From the NCBI GenBank assembly GCA_900315155.1, contig OMYB01000001.1, positions 242,577-306,576 on the forward strand: 64,000 bases of DNA, written 5' to 3'. Below the pieces are notes generated by a model. That model searched no databases. It saw only the letters and a list, made by a program, of their open reading frames with translations, and was not told where the DNA came from. The position numbers and the translations under genes are program-made. This DNA is from an uncultured Selenomonadales bacterium (GTDB lineage: Bacteria > Bacillota > Negativicutes > Selenomonadales > Selenomonadaceae). This document shows positions 45,547 to 53,705 of the stretch, piece after piece (the stretch's first letter is position 1; the number at the start of each line of letters is the position of its first letter).

Positions 45547-46062
45547 TTATTTGTGTTTGTATGCATCTTCATCCGGATCATGGTTATCCATACGAATTCT
45601 TCCATCCTTCGTGATGATGATGTATTTACATTCTGACGGACGGTCTTCCCATCGAATATGGAATACATATGCCGTCGATCGCAGGAGCGCCATATTTTTG
45701 TTGAAACTGAATTCGATGGAGCCTACGATGCCGGTAGTAACATGTGGGGGAAACCTATGCGTTCGCAGCACGGTTTTCTTTTGGCCCCCATCGCCGGCAC
45801 AGGCAATCTCGTAATTCTCCGCCTCTATTGTCATCACAATCGGCGAAACATTTCGCCCGTTTACATACGAGTAGGCAGGCGCTGACTCCTGCAAGGATTG
45901 CATCTGCCGGATGTCCATAAGCAGATTTTCCGCTTCGCGTTCCAGGATTGCATTGCGATAGCTGTGTGCCAAAGCCGGCAGGGCAGCAGCTGCAAGAACC
46001 GCAGCTGCCGATACGGCGACCAGCAGAGCTAAAGCGGAGAAGCCGCGTCCATCGCACTTCAT
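45547..46062 (-). CDS. GspH/FimT-like pseudopilin
   Basis: About 171 residues, beginning MKCDGRG then a hydrophobic helix FSALALLVAVSAAAVLAA. It is processed like a prepilin in outline, but the +5 residue is Ala instead of Glu. The C-terminal domain (IEFSFNKNM, YIIITKDGRIRMDN) fits the GspH/FimT fold. The ATG overlaps the prepilin peptidase stop (ATGA). A longer open frame to 46368 is an artefact of the overlapping peptidase gene. Confidence 0.75.
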   Translation of the reverse strand: MKCDGRGFSALALLVAVSAAAVLAAAALPALAHSYRNAILEREAENLLMDIRQMQSLQESAPAYSYVNGRNVSPIVMTIEAENYEIACAGDGGQKKTVLRTHRFPPHVTTGIVGSIEFSFNKNMALLRSTAYVFHIRWEDRPSECKYIIITKDGRIRMDNHDPDEDAYKHK

Positions 46063-46565
46063 AGGAGTGCACCATACCAGGAAAGGAACGGGGCACCATA
46101 CAGATACACCAGCCATCCTCCTATGCCGAGAAACGGACCAAACGGAATGGCGCGTACGCCCCTGCGGAAAAGCAGGATAACGCCTGCCAGCAGCCCGCCG
46201 GCGATAAACGCCGCCGCCAGTGTGAGCAGCATGCCGGCAGGTCCGAGCCAGATTCCCAGTGCCACGCCAAGCTTTACATCTCCGCCGCCGAGTCCTCCTC
46301 CGCTGACGACACGCAGGAACAAAAGGATTCCTCCTCCTGCCAAAGCCCCGGCCAGCGAATCCATCCATAACGGCAACAGCCCTGCGACGCCCTCAGGATT
46401 TCCCAAAAGGATTCCCGAAACCAGAGGCATCGTCAGCCCCAGGCACCCGAGCAGGAAAATCCATTGATCGGAAAGATAGCCCGTGCGGAGGTCCTCCGCA
46501 CCAAGGACAGCCGCGCCACATGCCAGCGGCAGACCGAAAAAGATCTGCCAGGCCGCCGCGCTCAT
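46059..46565 (-). CDS. Prepilin peptidase (A24 family), methyltransferase domain absent
   Basis: Polytopic membrane aspartyl peptidase of 168 residues. The two catalytic Asp are in GAEDLRTGYL (about residue 25) and GGGDVKLG (about residue 95). It lacks the N-terminal cytoplasmic N-methyltransferase domain of PilD/GspO, as in short TadV-like peptidases. It overlaps the pilin gene upstream and the pseudopilin gene downstream, so it most likely processes the pilins of this cluster. Confidence 0.9.
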   Translation of the reverse strand: MSAAAWQIFFGLPLACGAAVLGAEDLRTGYLSDQWIFLLGCLGLTMPLVSGILLGNPEGVAGLLPLWMDSLAGALAGGGILLFLRVVSGGGLGGGDVKLGVALGIWLGPAGMLLTLAAAFIAGGLLAGVILLFRRGVRAIPFGPFLGIGGWLVYLYGAPFLSWYGALL

Positions 46566-46981
46566 TTGCCGAACTCCCCGGATGTATGCCCTTTCACTGT
46601 TGCACGAAAGTCTCCAGCCGCATCCGGTGTACCTGCTTTCGCTGAAGCAGCGACATATACCAGCTTATAGCTATCCTCGTCCGTAACCTCAAAGGTATCC
46701 CCGCCGCGAAGCATAACCTTGCCCGTAGGAGGTTTCAGCTTATCGGCATCATTGAGGTAATCCGACATATCGGAAAGAGTGGAAGGATTCTTCCCTTTCT
46801 CTGTCTGATACATGACGACAGCCGCATCGATGGTCGTGAGATCCGCCTCAATCCGTGCCGAGCGCGCCTGCGCCATGACCTGAGATACCTTTGGCACCGC
46901 GATGCCGGCAAGCACCGCGACGATACTGCAGACGACAAGCAGTTCGAGCAGAGAGAAACCTTTGGAATCGAGTTTGAACAT
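46562..46981 (-). CDS. Type IV major pilin / GspG-like prepilin
   Basis: 139 residues with a textbook prepilin start: leader MFKLDSKG, cleavage before FSLLELLVVCSIVAVLAGIAVP, Glu at +5. The C-terminal globular domain resembles GspG/PilA-type pilins (ADLTTIDAAVVMYQTEKG). The ATG has AGGAGG nine bases upstream. First gene of the pilin cluster. Confidence 0.93.
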   Translation of the reverse strand: MFKLDSKGFSLLELLVVCSIVAVLAGIAVPKVSQVMAQARSARIEADLTTIDAAVVMYQTEKGKNPSTLSDMSDYLNDADKLKPPTGKVMLRGGDTFEVTDEDSYKLVYVAASAKAGTPDAAGDFRATVKGHTSGEFGK

Positions 46982-47130
46982 GAGAAAATACCTCCTTCTC
47001 AACACTGGCCTCTCCAGGCCATAAAACAGTCCAATTTGAATGGACTTTTGCTCTACGCCGATTTACTTCTAGATAAAATACAAATTTCCTTCTTGAAATT
47101 ACAAAAAATATAAATTTTTCTCAGCGCATA

Positions 47131-47163
47131 AAAAAAGACTCCTGAAAGATACTTTCAGGAGTC
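47131..47163 (-). terminator. Terminator of the rimP-to-nrnA unit
   Basis: Perfect 12-bp stem (GACTCCTGAAAG / CTTTCAGGAGTC) with a 3-base loop, followed by TTTTTTT on the minus strand, 33 bases past the nrnA stop. Confidence 0.93.
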
Positions 47164-47196
47164 CTGTTTACACTTTGTGGACGTTTTATGTAAATT

Positions 47197-48171
47197 CTAC
47201 TTCTCTGCAAGATAGGTGTCCAACGCCTTATCTACAGCGGAAACGAGCTTCTTTCTCGCTTCCTCGAAAGGGATATCGCGGAAACCACAGCCCGCTGCGC
47301 GGATGTGCCCGCCACCGCCGAACTGCTTGGAGATAGCAGCGACATCGAGCCCCGTGGAACGCATGCTCACGCGGATCTTCTTCTCCTCTTTCTCCTTCAT
47401 GACGACGGCGACGTCGGTTCCCTCGATGACGCGGATCATGTCGATGAGCCCTTCTGTATGGGAAAGTTCTGCCATGATCTCGTGGCCGAGAAATACGCCG
47501 ACGGCATGTCCCTCGTGCCAGACTTCGATATGCGTCATGGCCTGAGCGAGACTCTGCACATCTTCGAGAGGACGCTTCTCCAACGCTTCACTCACGACGT
47601 TCGCCTCGACGCCGGCATCCAGCATCTCTGCTGCAGCATGCATCGTATGTGCCGTCGTGTTCGAAAAGCTGAAGAAACCCGTATCGGTCGCCAATCCTGT
47701 GTAGATGCACATGGCCATGTCTTTGTTGCCCTGGAAGGGAACACCAAGCAAGGTAATGAGCTCATATAGGATCTCCGCACATGCCGATCGGGTGCCATCG
47801 ACGTACGTATTTTCTGCCTGGGCATCGTTCGTGACATGATGATCGATGTTGAGCACCTTGGCATCGCAGAGCTTGGCTATACGTCCCGTGCGGTCCGGCG
47901 TCGTATCGAGAATCACGAGGAGATCGGCCCGGATCGTTTCCGGGTTCTCCTTATCCGGGCGCTGGATGGTGTCCTGGCCCGGCAGTACGCGGAACACAGG
48001 CCGCATATCATCGTCGATGAAGACGCGGCACTTCTTGCCCATCTTCTCCAGGGCGGCCTTGAGTCCCAACGACGAACCGATCGCGTCGCCATCCGGATTG
48101 ATATGCGTCGTAATGACGATATCTTCTGCTCCTTTCAGGAGCTCTGCCGCTTCACGCAGCGTAATCTTCAT
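47197..48171 (-). CDS. nrnA: DHH/DHHA1 phosphoesterase NrnA (nanoRNase / pAp phosphatase)
   Basis: Degrades very short RNAs and 3'-phosphoadenosine 5'-phosphate. The 324-residue protein has HINPDGDAIGSS near residue 23, the DHH motif in NIDHHVTND near 113, and the DHHA1 ending QFGGGGHIRAAG near 288. The ATG overlaps the rbfA stop by four bases. The position after rbfA is common in Firmicutes. Confidence 0.93.
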   Translation of the reverse strand: MKITLREAAELLKGAEDIVITTHINPDGDAIGSSLGLKAALEKMGKKCRVFIDDDMRPVFRVLPGQDTIQRPDKENPETIRADLLVILDTTPDRTGRIAKLCDAKVLNIDHHVTNDAQAENTYVDGTRSACAEILYELITLLGVPFQGNKDMAMCIYTGLATDTGFFSFSNTTAHTMHAAAEMLDAGVEANVVSEALEKRPLEDVQSLAQAMTHIEVWHEGHAVGVFLGHEIMAELSHTEGLIDMIRVIEGTDVAVVMKEKEEKKIRVSMRSTGLDVAAISKQFGGGGHIRAAGCGFRDIPFEEARKKLVSAVDKALDTYLAEK

Positions 48172-48566
48172 GCTTCGCCATCTTCTTTCGTTTCAGCCGG
48201 AGTATCCTCCTTCTTTGCTGCCTCATCCCTCTGGATCTGCAGCAGGAGCTCGTGGATATGGGCGCTGTAGTCGAGCGACTTATCCAGTTCAAAGGTAAGC
48301 TCTGGCGTGAAGCGCAGCCGGATGCGGTGGCCGATCTCGCGGCGGATAAAACCGAGCGAGCTCTGCAGGCCCTTCCAGCTGTCTGCAATCTGCTGTTCGC
48401 TGCCCATGATACTCACGTAGACCTTCGCCTCGCGAAGGTCGCCGGTGCATTCTACGGCGGTGACGGTTACGAACCCGATGCGCGGGTCCTTCAATTCGCG
48501 CAGGATGATCTCCGAGATTTCCTGCTTCATAAGCTCCTGGAGTTTTTCTACCCGAAGCTGGCTCAT
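48168..48566 (-). CDS. rbfA: Ribosome-binding factor A
   Basis: Helps mature the 30S subunit. The 132-residue protein has KLQELMKQEISEIIL at the start, KVYVSIMG in the middle and RFTPELTFELDKS near residue 95, then a charged tail of about 18 residues. It lies 45 bases after infB in the standard order. Confidence 0.95.
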   Translation of the reverse strand: MSQLRVEKLQELMKQEISEIILRELKDPRIGFVTVTAVECTGDLREAKVYVSIMGSEQQIADSWKGLQSSLGFIRREIGHRIRLRFTPELTFELDKSLDYSAHIHELLLQIQRDEAAKKEDTPAETKEDGEA

Positions 48567-48611
48567 TAGGCTGTCGCCTCCTTCATAGCGGTATTTACGG
48601 GAACCGTAAAC

Positions 48612-51236
48612 TTAATCTTCTTTCTTATCTTCTGCCTCGGCAGCAGCTGCGGCTTTCTTCTCTTCCTCCGCTTTGCGGCGCTCAGCAGCGGCTTTATTGG
48701 CATCGGCAATCGAGACCTCGACTTCTTCCATCGTGTAAGCCTCGATGATATCGCCCTCGTGGAAATCGCGGAAATCAACGATGGAGATACCGCACTCATA
48801 GCCGGCCTGGACTTCCTTGACCTCATCCTTGAAGCGGCGCAGAGAATCGATCTCGCCATCGAAGACCTCGACGTTGTCGCGCAGGATGCGGATCTTGGAG
48901 TTGTTGCAGATCTTGCCATCGAGAACATAGGAGCCAGCAACGAGAGCCTTCGAGAATTTCATGACCTTGCGGATCTCGACGCGGCCCTGGATGACCTCCT
49001 TGTACTTCGGCTTGAGCATGCCGCTCATGGCATCCTTGACATCATTGATGGCATCATAGATGACACGATAGGTACGGATATCGATGTTCTCCGCCTCAGC
49101 TACACGGCGGGCATTCGCATCGGGGTGGACGTTGAATGCGATGATGATGGCGTTCGAAGCCGATGCCAGCATGACATCGGACTCGTTGACGGCACCAACG
49201 CCGGAGTGGACGATGGAAACACGGACCTCGTCGTTCTTGTTGAGCTTGAGCAGGGAACTGGAGAGTGCCTCCACAGAGCCCTGCACATCGGCCTTGATGA
49301 CGATATTGAGGTCTTTGATTTCGCCTTCCTGGATCTGATGGAAGAGATCATCGAGCGAAACTTTCTTCGCCTTGATCTGGTTGTTGCGCTGAAGCTCGAT
49401 ACGCGCCTCAGCGATAGAACGCGCCTGTTTATCCTCCAGGACAGCGAGCACATCGCCGGCAGCCGGGACGTCGTTCAGGCCGAGAATCTCGACTGGAACG
49501 GACGGGCCGGCTTTCTTGACGTTGCCGCCGTGCTCGTTGACCATGGCGCGAACCTTGCCATATGTCGTACCGCAGACGACAGAATCTCCGACGCGGAGCG
49601 TACCGTTCTGGACGAGGACCGTAGCGACCGGGCCGCGGCCCTTGTCGAGTTTTGCCTCGATGATGACACCGCGGGCATCGCGGTTCGGATTGGCCTTGAG
49701 TTCCTGGACCTCAGCGACGAGCAGGACATTCTCGAGCAGATCATCGATACCGATGCCTTTCTTTGCGGAAATCGGCACCATGATCGTATCTCCGCCGTAA
49801 TCCTCCGGAACAAGCCCCTGCTCCATGAGCTCATTTTTGACGTGATCCGGATTTGCGCCCGGCTTATCGATCTTGTTGATGGCTACGATGATTGGCACAT
49901 CCGCGGATTTGGCATGGTGGATAGCCTCGATAGTCTGCGGCATGACACCGTCGTCTGCAGCGACGACGAGGATGGCGATATCCGTAATCTGGGCGCCACG
50001 TGCGCGCATGGCCGTGAATGCTTCATGGCCCGGCGTATCGAGGAAGACGATTTTCTTACCGTTGCAGTTGACCTGATAAGCACCGATGTGCTGCGTGATA
50101 CCGCCGGCCTCGTGCTTCGTCACATGCGTATTGCGGATGCGGTCGAGCAGGGACGTCTTGCCGTGGTCAACGTGACCCATGACCGTGACGATAGGCGGAC
50201 GCGGCTTCAGAGACTTCGGATCGTCCTCGATCTCCGGAATGAGGGTCGGATCGACATCTGGCGGCAGTTCCTCGCAGGAAACGCCAAATTCAGAAGCCAC
50301 GAGAGCAGCCGTATCAAAGTCGATTTCCTGGTTGATGGTAGCCATGACGCCCATCAGGAAAAGCTTCTTGATGACTTCGGCTGCCGTGCAGCTCATCTTC
50401 GAGGCGAGATCCTTGACGGCAATCGACTCGCCGACCTTGATATGCGTCGGACGTGCAATCTCGACCTTCTGCGGCTGGCGCTTAACCTTATCGTGCTTAT
50501 TCGCACGGCGGTCCTTGCGGTTCTGCTTGCTCGCACGGCGTTCACTGCGCTCCGCGCGCTCCGTGTGGCGGTCGTGCTGATTCCCGCGATCTTTGCTGCG
50601 GCGCTCTTTGCGTCCGCCTTCGCCGCGGCCGCCTGCCGGCTCGCTGGCATGTGCCTCCATCGGGCGCGGTGCACTGGCATGCTCCTGCTTGCGCGGCTCA
50701 TTATGACTTGCCTCGCGGCGGGCATTTTCACGGCGCGCTTTATTCTCGCTCGGCATCGACACGATGCGGAGTCCACGGAACGGCGTATCTTTTTTCGGTT
50801 CTTCCACTTTTTTCGGTTCCTCTGGCTTCGGTTCCGCTTTCTTCTCCGGCTTCGTCTCCGGCTTTTGTACCGGTTTTTCCGCCGCTGCCGGTTTTGCCGG
50901 TTTCGCCTCAGCCGCCACAGGCTCCGCCTTTTCCTGCTTCTTCGGCTTCTCCTGGACAGGCTTTGCTTCCTGCTTCACCGGATGCATCTTATGCGGCGAC
51001 GTATGGCCCGGACGGCCATCGGCTACGCTGTAGTCCATGATGCTGTGCTTCTCTTCCGCTTTTTTCTCTTCCTGCTTCTTCTCGAAAGCTTTATGTACGA
51101 GGTCGTACTCAGCCTGGCCTACGCTGGAGAAGTTATTGCTCACCTTAAAGCCGTTCTTGTTCAGAAAGCTCACCAGTGCCTTGCTGTCCGCATGGAATTC
51201 TTTTGCCAACTCATAAACTCTGTATGTTTTCGACAT
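48612..51236 (-). CDS. infB: Translation initiation factor IF-2
   Basis: GTPase that places initiator tRNA on the ribosome. 874 residues: an N-terminal IF2 domain ([14 protein letters not shown]), a long Lys/Glu/Pro then Arg/Lys-rich linker (about 65-260), a second IF2_N domain, the G domain with [14 protein letters not shown] and NKID motifs, and the C-terminal beta barrels. The repeated charged linker is typical and of low complexity. It starts 18 bases after the ylxQ-type gene. Confidence 0.97.
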   Translation of the reverse strand: MSKTYRVYELAKEFHADSKALVSFLNKNGFKVSNNFSSVGQAEYDLVHKAFEKKQEEKKAEEKHSIMDYSVADGRPGHTSPHKMHPVKQEAKPVQEKPKKQEKAEPVAAEAKPAKPAAAEKPVQKPETKPEKKAEPKPEEPKKVEEPKKDTPFRGLRIVSMPSENKARRENARREASHNEPRKQEHASAPRPMEAHASEPAGGRGEGGRKERRSKDRGNQHDRHTERAERSERRASKQNRKDRRANKHDKVKRQPQKVEIARPTHIKVGESIAVKDLASKMSCTAAEVIKKLFLMGVMATINQEIDFDTAALVASEFGVSCEELPPDVDPTLIPEIEDDPKSLKPRPPIVTVMGHVDHGKTSLLDRIRNTHVTKHEAGGITQHIGAYQVNCNGKKIVFLDTPGHEAFTAMRARGAQITDIAILVVAADDGVMPQTIEAIHHAKSADVPIIVAINKIDKPGANPDHVKNELMEQGLVPEDYGGDTIMVPISAKKGIGIDDLLENVLLVAEVQELKANPNRDARGVIIEAKLDKGRGPVATVLVQNGTLRVGDSVVCGTTYGKVRAMVNEHGGNVKKAGPSVPVEILGLNDVPAAGDVLAVLEDKQARSIAEARIELQRNNQIKAKKVSLDDLFHQIQEGEIKDLNIVIKADVQGSVEALSSSLLKLNKNDEVRVSIVHSGVGAVNESDVMLASASNAIIIAFNVHPDANARRVAEAENIDIRTYRVIYDAINDVKDAMSGMLKPKYKEVIQGRVEIRKVMKFSKALVAGSYVLDGKICNNSKIRILRDNVEVFDGEIDSLRRFKDEVKEVQAGYECGISIVDFRDFHEGDIIEAYTMEEVEVSIADANKAAAERRKAEEEKKAAAAAEAEDKKED

Positions 51237-51254
51237 TAATCCACCCCCGATGGT

Positions 51255-51581
51255 TTATCTCATATGCAAATCCTCCAGCAGCTCGCCGAGCCGTTTGGCG
51301 AAACCGTCATCCGTCAGGGCCGCAATCGCACGGAACCCTTTGCCGAGACAGCCTCCCAGGCTCTCACGATCCAATAATTCTGTATAAGGAAGTCCATATT
51401 TATCGGCCAATTTCCGGCCATTTTTCTTTGTCTCATCTGCGGCATCTGCTGCGACAAGCAGCATCACCGCTTTCTTCTCCTTTGCCGCCTGCTCGACAAC
51501 AAAGGAACCGGATACGATCCGCCGTGCCCGCTGTGCCATGCTCAGCAGGTTCGTGATACGCTGTTCTGCCGTAATCGCCAT
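51255..51581 (-). CDS. ylxQ: YlxQ, L7Ae/L30e family RNA-binding protein
   Basis: A 108-residue protein with the L7Ae fold (ITNLLSMAQRARRIVSGSFVVEQA, then VMLLVAADAADETKK). Probably binds kink-turn RNA. The ATG at 51579-51581 is one base after the ylxR stop; the open frame extends to 51779 but the added part overlaps ylxR. The context nusA-ylxR-ylxQ-infB is the Firmicutes order. Confidence 0.9.
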   Translation of the reverse strand: MAITAEQRITNLLSMAQRARRIVSGSFVVEQAAKEKKAVMLLVAADAADETKKNGRKLADKYGLPYTELLDRESLGGCLGKGFRAIAALTDDGFAKRLGELLEDLHMR

Positions 51582-51582
51582 A

Positions 51583-51888
51583 TCACTTACCGCCCTCTGT
51601 ATCCACATTTTCATTGGCATCCAGCTGAGTACGGAGTTCTGCCTCGAGCTGCGCATAGATTTCCGGCGCGATACGTCCTTCAAAAGAACGCTCCAGGCCG
51701 TGATTCTTGCGCGCCTCAGCAAAACAGTCCATGTTCTTGCAGATATAGGCGCCGCGTCCGGGCTTTTTCCCCGTAACATCTACGGAGTATTCCCCCTCTT
51801 TGCTGCGCACGATGCGGAGCATATCCTTTTTCGGATGGCTCTGACGGCAGCCAAGGCACATCCGCTGTGGGATCTTCTTTGTTTTCAT
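51583..51888 (-). CDS. ylxR: YlxR/RnpM family protein
   Basis: A 101-residue RNA-binding protein with the family motif RMCLGCRQSHPKKDMLRIV near the start and GRGAYICKNMDCF in the middle. Related proteins have been linked to RNase P regulation. The ATG at 51886-51888 was taken; a GTG at 51895-51897 overlaps the nusA stop and is also possible. Confidence 0.9.
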   Translation of the reverse strand: MKTKKIPQRMCLGCRQSHPKKDMLRIVRSKEGEYSVDVTGKKPGRGAYICKNMDCFAEARKNHGLERSFEGRIAPEIYAQLEAELRTQLDANENVDTEGGK

Positions 51889-51893
51889 CGCAA

Positions 51894-53048
51894 TCACGCA
51901 TCGCTCTCTGCGGTGAAGGACTCATCGCTCTCGACCTGAACTTCGTTCATGCCGGCCTCAAGCTCCTCGCCCTCTGCCTGGGACACGCTCTTGATGTCGA
52001 TCTTCCATCCCGTGAGCTTGGCGGCGAGGCGGGCATTCTGGCCCTCTTTGCCGATAGCCAGGGAAAGCTGATAGTCCGGTACGACAACGCGGGAGACTTT
52101 TTCTTCCTCGTTGACGGCAACGGAAACGACTTTTGCCGGGCTCAGTGCATTGGCAATGAACTTTGCGGAGTCCTCATTCCATTTGACAATATCGATTTTC
52201 TCGCTGCCGAGCTCATCGACGATGGCCTGTACGCGCATGCCCTTATGGCCGACGCAGGAGCCGACCGGGTCGACATCCGGGTCGTTCGACCAGACGGCAA
52301 TCTTGGAGCGGTTGCCCGGCTCACGGGCAACGGACTTGATCTCAACGATACCCTCACCGATTTCCGGTACTTCCAGCTCGAACAGGCGTTTCAGAAGGCC
52401 TGGATGCGTGCGGGAAACCACGATCTGCGGTCCCTTCGTCGTGCGCTTCACTTCAACAATATAGGCCTTGATGCGATCGCCATGCTGGTATGTCTCGGTC
52501 GGGATCTGCTCTGCCGGCGTGAGGACAGCTACGGTCTTGCCGAGATCGATATAAACGTTGCGGTTCTCGACGCGCTCGACGAGACCGGTCACGATATCGC
52601 TCTCACGGCTTGAGAACTCCTCGTAGATAATGCCGCGCTCAGCTTCGCGGATCCGTTGCACGACGACCTGCTTTGCCGTCTGTGCGGCTACGCGGCCGAA
52701 GTTTGCCGGCGTGACCTCGATTTCGATGACATCACCGACTTCGTACTCCGGCTTGATCGTACGCGCCTGCGCCAGCGAAATCTGTTCGATTTCGTTCTCC
52801 GGCTCCTCAACGACCGTCTTGATTGCGTAGACATGATACGTACCCGTTTCGCGGGAGAGCGTCACACGCACATTCTGTGCGGAACCGAAATTCCGCTTGT
52901 AAGCCGTGATGAGAGCTGCCTCGATGGCCTCAAAGAGGACTTCGGCATCTATACCTTTTTCCTCGGCAAGCTCGTGCAGCGTAGCAAGGAATTCCTGCCC
53001 CTGTTCCTGCGGTGTCGGTTTCTTTGCTGTTTTTCTTGTTCTAGCCAA
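51894..53048 (-). CDS. nusA: Transcription elongation/termination factor NusA
   Basis: 384 residues: N-terminal RNA polymerase binding domain (about 1-135), S1 domain (about 138-205, GLVERVENRNVYIDLG), and two KH domains (about 215-365, with CVGHKGMRVQAI and AIGKEGQNARLAAKLTG). It has no C-terminal acidic repeats, as usual in Firmicutes. It starts 20 bases after rimP. NusA stimulates intrinsic termination, which matters for the hairpin in the rimP leader. Confidence 0.97.
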   Translation of the reverse strand: MARTRKTAKKPTPQEQGQEFLATLHELAEEKGIDAEVLFEAIEAALITAYKRNFGSAQNVRVTLSRETGTYHVYAIKTVVEEPENEIEQISLAQARTIKPEYEVGDVIEIEVTPANFGRVAAQTAKQVVVQRIREAERGIIYEEFSSRESDIVTGLVERVENRNVYIDLGKTVAVLTPAEQIPTETYQHGDRIKAYIVEVKRTTKGPQIVVSRTHPGLLKRLFELEVPEIGEGIVEIKSVAREPGNRSKIAVWSNDPDVDPVGSCVGHKGMRVQAIVDELGSEKIDIVKWNEDSAKFIANALSPAKVVSVAVNEEEKVSRVVVPDYQLSLAIGKEGQNARLAAKLTGWKIDIKSVSQAEGEELEAGMNEVQVESDESFTAESDA

Positions 53049-53068
53049 GATTACTATCCTCCCAATGT

Positions 53069-53527
53069 TTAAAAATCAATATGCAGACGGATCTGTGCGA
53101 TCTTATCCCAAGGGATCTCGCGCTCATCCAGATGCAGGACTTTCGTGTCTGCATCGTAGCCAAGTAACACGGCCGTGAACGCTTTCTCCCCATCGATCGG
53201 CGCATAGAGCGTGACATCGACGTCCTTGCCCTGCTCGCGGACGAAATCGCGTTCCTTGCGCAGGACACGGTCGATACCCGGCGAAGATACCTCCAGGATA
53301 TACTGGTCCGGTACAACATCCTCCTCATCGAGGCGGTCGCTCAGCTTCTCGCTGAGTGCCTGGCAGTCCTCGATGTCGATGCCGCCGTCCTTATCGATAT
53401 AGACGCGCAGATACCAGTCACTGCCCTCCTTGACGTACTCGACGTCGACGAGTTCTATGACATCCTGCCCGGCCAGCAAGTCTTCAGCCATTGCCATAAC
53501 GGCATCTTCTACCTGCCGTTTTGCCAT
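53069..53527 (-). CDS. rimP: Ribosome maturation factor RimP
   Basis: 30S assembly factor of 152 residues with ELVDVEYVKEGSDWYLRVYID near the start and LEVSSPGIDRVLRKERDF near residue 85. The ATG has GGAGGTG upstream. First gene of rimP-nusA-ylxR-ylxQ-infB-rbfA-nrnA, preceded by a leader of about 110 bases with a strong hairpin. Confidence 0.96.
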   Translation of the reverse strand: MAKRQVEDAVMAMAEDLLAGQDVIELVDVEYVKEGSDWYLRVYIDKDGGIDIEDCQALSEKLSDRLDEEDVVPDQYILEVSSPGIDRVLRKERDFVREQGKDVDVTLYAPIDGEKAFTAVLLGYDADTKVLHLDEREIPWDKIAQIRLHIDF

Positions 53528-53560
53528 AGGAACACCTCCATCTCTTTTGCCCTACATAAG

Positions 53561-53590
53561 AGAAAGAGCGGGTAAACACCCGCTCTTTCT
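53561..53590 (-). promoter_or_regulatory. Leader hairpin of the rimP-nusA operon, possible attenuator
   Basis: Perfect 13-bp stem (AGAAAGAGCGGGT / ACCCGCTCTTTCT) with a 4-base loop, 34 bases upstream of the rimP ATG and downstream of the promoter. The 3' arm and following bases are U-rich (TCTTTCTCTT). Established: in B. subtilis nusA expression is reported to be limited by NusA-dependent leader termination; here this is inference. Confidence 0.6.
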
Positions 53591-53639
53591 ATGAAAAAGC
53601 TTTAATTATCAAATCACCGTTCATTACTGAACTAGGAAA

Positions 53640-53668
53640 ATTATAGCACGGGCAAAGAGCTTTGTCTA
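53640..53668 (-). promoter_or_regulatory. Promoter of rimP-nusA-infB operon
   Basis: Minus-strand -35 TAGACA (53663-53668), 17-base spacer, -10 TATAAT (53640-53645). The -35 is in the loop and the -10 overlaps the 3' arm of the hairpin at 53644-53680. Confidence 0.75.
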
Positions 53669-53680
53669 GTGCCCGTGCTA
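53644..53680 (-). terminator. Terminator of the 2-hydroxyacid dehydrogenase gene, overlapping a promoter
   Basis: Perfect 11-bp stem (TAGCACGGGCA / TGCCCGTGCTA) with a 15-base loop, 26 bases past the dehydrogenase stop, followed by TAATTTT on the minus strand. It shares sequence with the rimP promoter. Confidence 0.7.
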
Positions 53681-53705
53681 AAAAATCAAGGGAAGTTTTG
53701 CACCA

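Noticed and set aside
46982..47130. Cyclic di-GMP riboswitch before the pilin gene
   Set aside because: Two short hairpins (around GTCCATTC / TTGGAC and TGGCC / GGCCA) are present, but the conserved GEMM core was not found.
48759..51239. Open frame of 826 codons on the plus strand opposite infB
   Set aside because: It is the antisense of a certain infB gene. The repeated Asp, Arg and Leu content mirrors GC-biased codons; it has no recognised domain or ribosome site.
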